This document shows, piece after piece, positions 63,759-64,000 of a DNA stretch of 64,000 nucleotides. The notes below the pieces were generated by a model. The model saw only the letters and a program-made list of their open reading frames with translations, did not search any database and was not told the origin of the DNA. The stretch's first letter is position 1. Each line of letters begins with the position of its first letter. Both the position numbers and the translations under genes were made by a program. Location: assembly GCF_003387165.1 (NCBI RefSeq), contig NZ_QUMW01000012.1:62001-126000 (forward strand), in the 5' to 3' direction. Origin of the DNA: Jeotgalicoccus halotolerans. Its GTDB lineage: Bacteria; Bacillota; Bacilli; Staphylococcales; Salinicoccaceae.

Positions 63759-64000
63759 TTGAATAATAATAAAGAAAAAGCATCGTTTAAAAAATTTATT
63801 AATTTAATTAAAAGTACTAACGTTAAAAAAGGTTTGTTTTTCACAGGTGTCCTGCTGACGCTGATCGGCACTGCCGGTTCGCTGATTGTTCCGCTGTTAA
63901 CACAAATGTTTATCGACGGATTCAATACTGACTTAATTACTATGCCTCTCGTTATATTAATTACCGGTGTATTTTTAGGCAGTGCAGTCATAGACGGTAT
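63759..64000 (+). CDS. ABC exporter, N-terminal part (cut by the window end)
   Basis: The reading frame starts at TTG 63759 behind AAAGGAG (seven-base gap) and runs open to the window end, 80 codons. It encodes a basic N-terminal helix (KEKASFKKFINLIKST), a first membrane helix GVLLTLIGTAGSLIVPLLTQMFIDGF and part of a second, the pattern of a BmrA/LmrA-type half transporter. A TATAAT lies at 63722-63727. The ATPase half is outside the window, so the family call is provisional. Confidence 0.65.
   Translation, partial: MNNNKEKASFKKFINLIKSTNVKKGLFFTGVLLTLIGTAGSLIVPLLTQMFIDGFNTDLITMPLVILITGVFLGSAVIDG

Overview
The window is a contiguous piece of a low-GC Firmicutes chromosome. Gene content points to the Staphylococcaceae: a Sav1866-like ABC exporter, a pyroglutamate peptidase, a pxp/acc cluster, the purEKCSQLFMNHD order, strong AGGAGG ribosome binding sites and no sporulation genes beyond a possible remnant. 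The surface lipoproteins are very acidic, as in halotolerant relatives such as Jeotgalicoccus or Salinicoccus; the genus is inference. I saw no rRNA, tRNA, phage, IS element or CRISPR array.

Layout. 0-4 kb: phosphonate-type ABC importer (phnD, phnC, two phnE) and a small membrane protein. 4-8.6 kb: alpha/beta hydrolase, nitroreductase and a 54-aa membrane peptide, then an envelope pair (a lipoprotein with a YkyA-like coiled-coil half and a NodB deacetylase half, and a DUF4015-type glycoside hydrolase). 8.6-13.6 kb: NCS1 permease, DUF421 protein, and on the minus strand pheA plus a dicarboxylate/amino-acid symporter. 13.5-21.4 kb: ABC exporter, ddl, GNAT, pepT, an MFS exporter, a methyltransferase and a stand-alone 49-aa gene. 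21.4-25.1 kb: VOC protein and a MetNIQ-type importer with two tandem substrate-binding lipoproteins. 25.1-32 kb: MoxR/DUF58/membrane-DUF4129-like operon, transporter plus amidohydrolase, YitT protein. 32.2-35.4 kb, minus strand: a phospholipid module (CDP-alcohol phosphotransferase, CdsA-like, PlsC-like, membrane protein) and a GNAT. 35.5-42.3 kb: a 5-oxoproline cluster (pxpB, pxpC, accB-like, accC-like, pxpA, ycsG, ycsI). 42.4-53.5 kb: an 11-gene operon for IMP synthesis. 53.6-64 kb: peptide-binding lipoprotein, two-component system divergent from a DUF418 gene, pcp, nagB, small genes, a NatAB-like ABC system and the start of another ABC exporter.

The most notable signals are regulatory. Upstream of pheA is a ribosome-mediated attenuator: a 19-codon leader peptide ending in Phe-Phe-Ser-Tyr-Phe-Arg, mutually exclusive RNA arms (1:2, 2:3, 3:4), and a second terminator whose 5' arm can pair with arm 4. 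Between the two-component system and the DUF418 gene sit four NTTAA pentamers, each separated by exactly six bases, the spacing of a SaeR-type site. A 13-bp perfect inverted repeat is centred on the -10 of the transporter/amidohydrolase unit. The nagB terminator contains the ribosome binding site of the next small gene. In metabolism, the 5-oxoproline cluster carries every subunit type of a urea-carboxylase-like biotin enzyme together with PxpA and a D-glutamate-cyclase-like protein.
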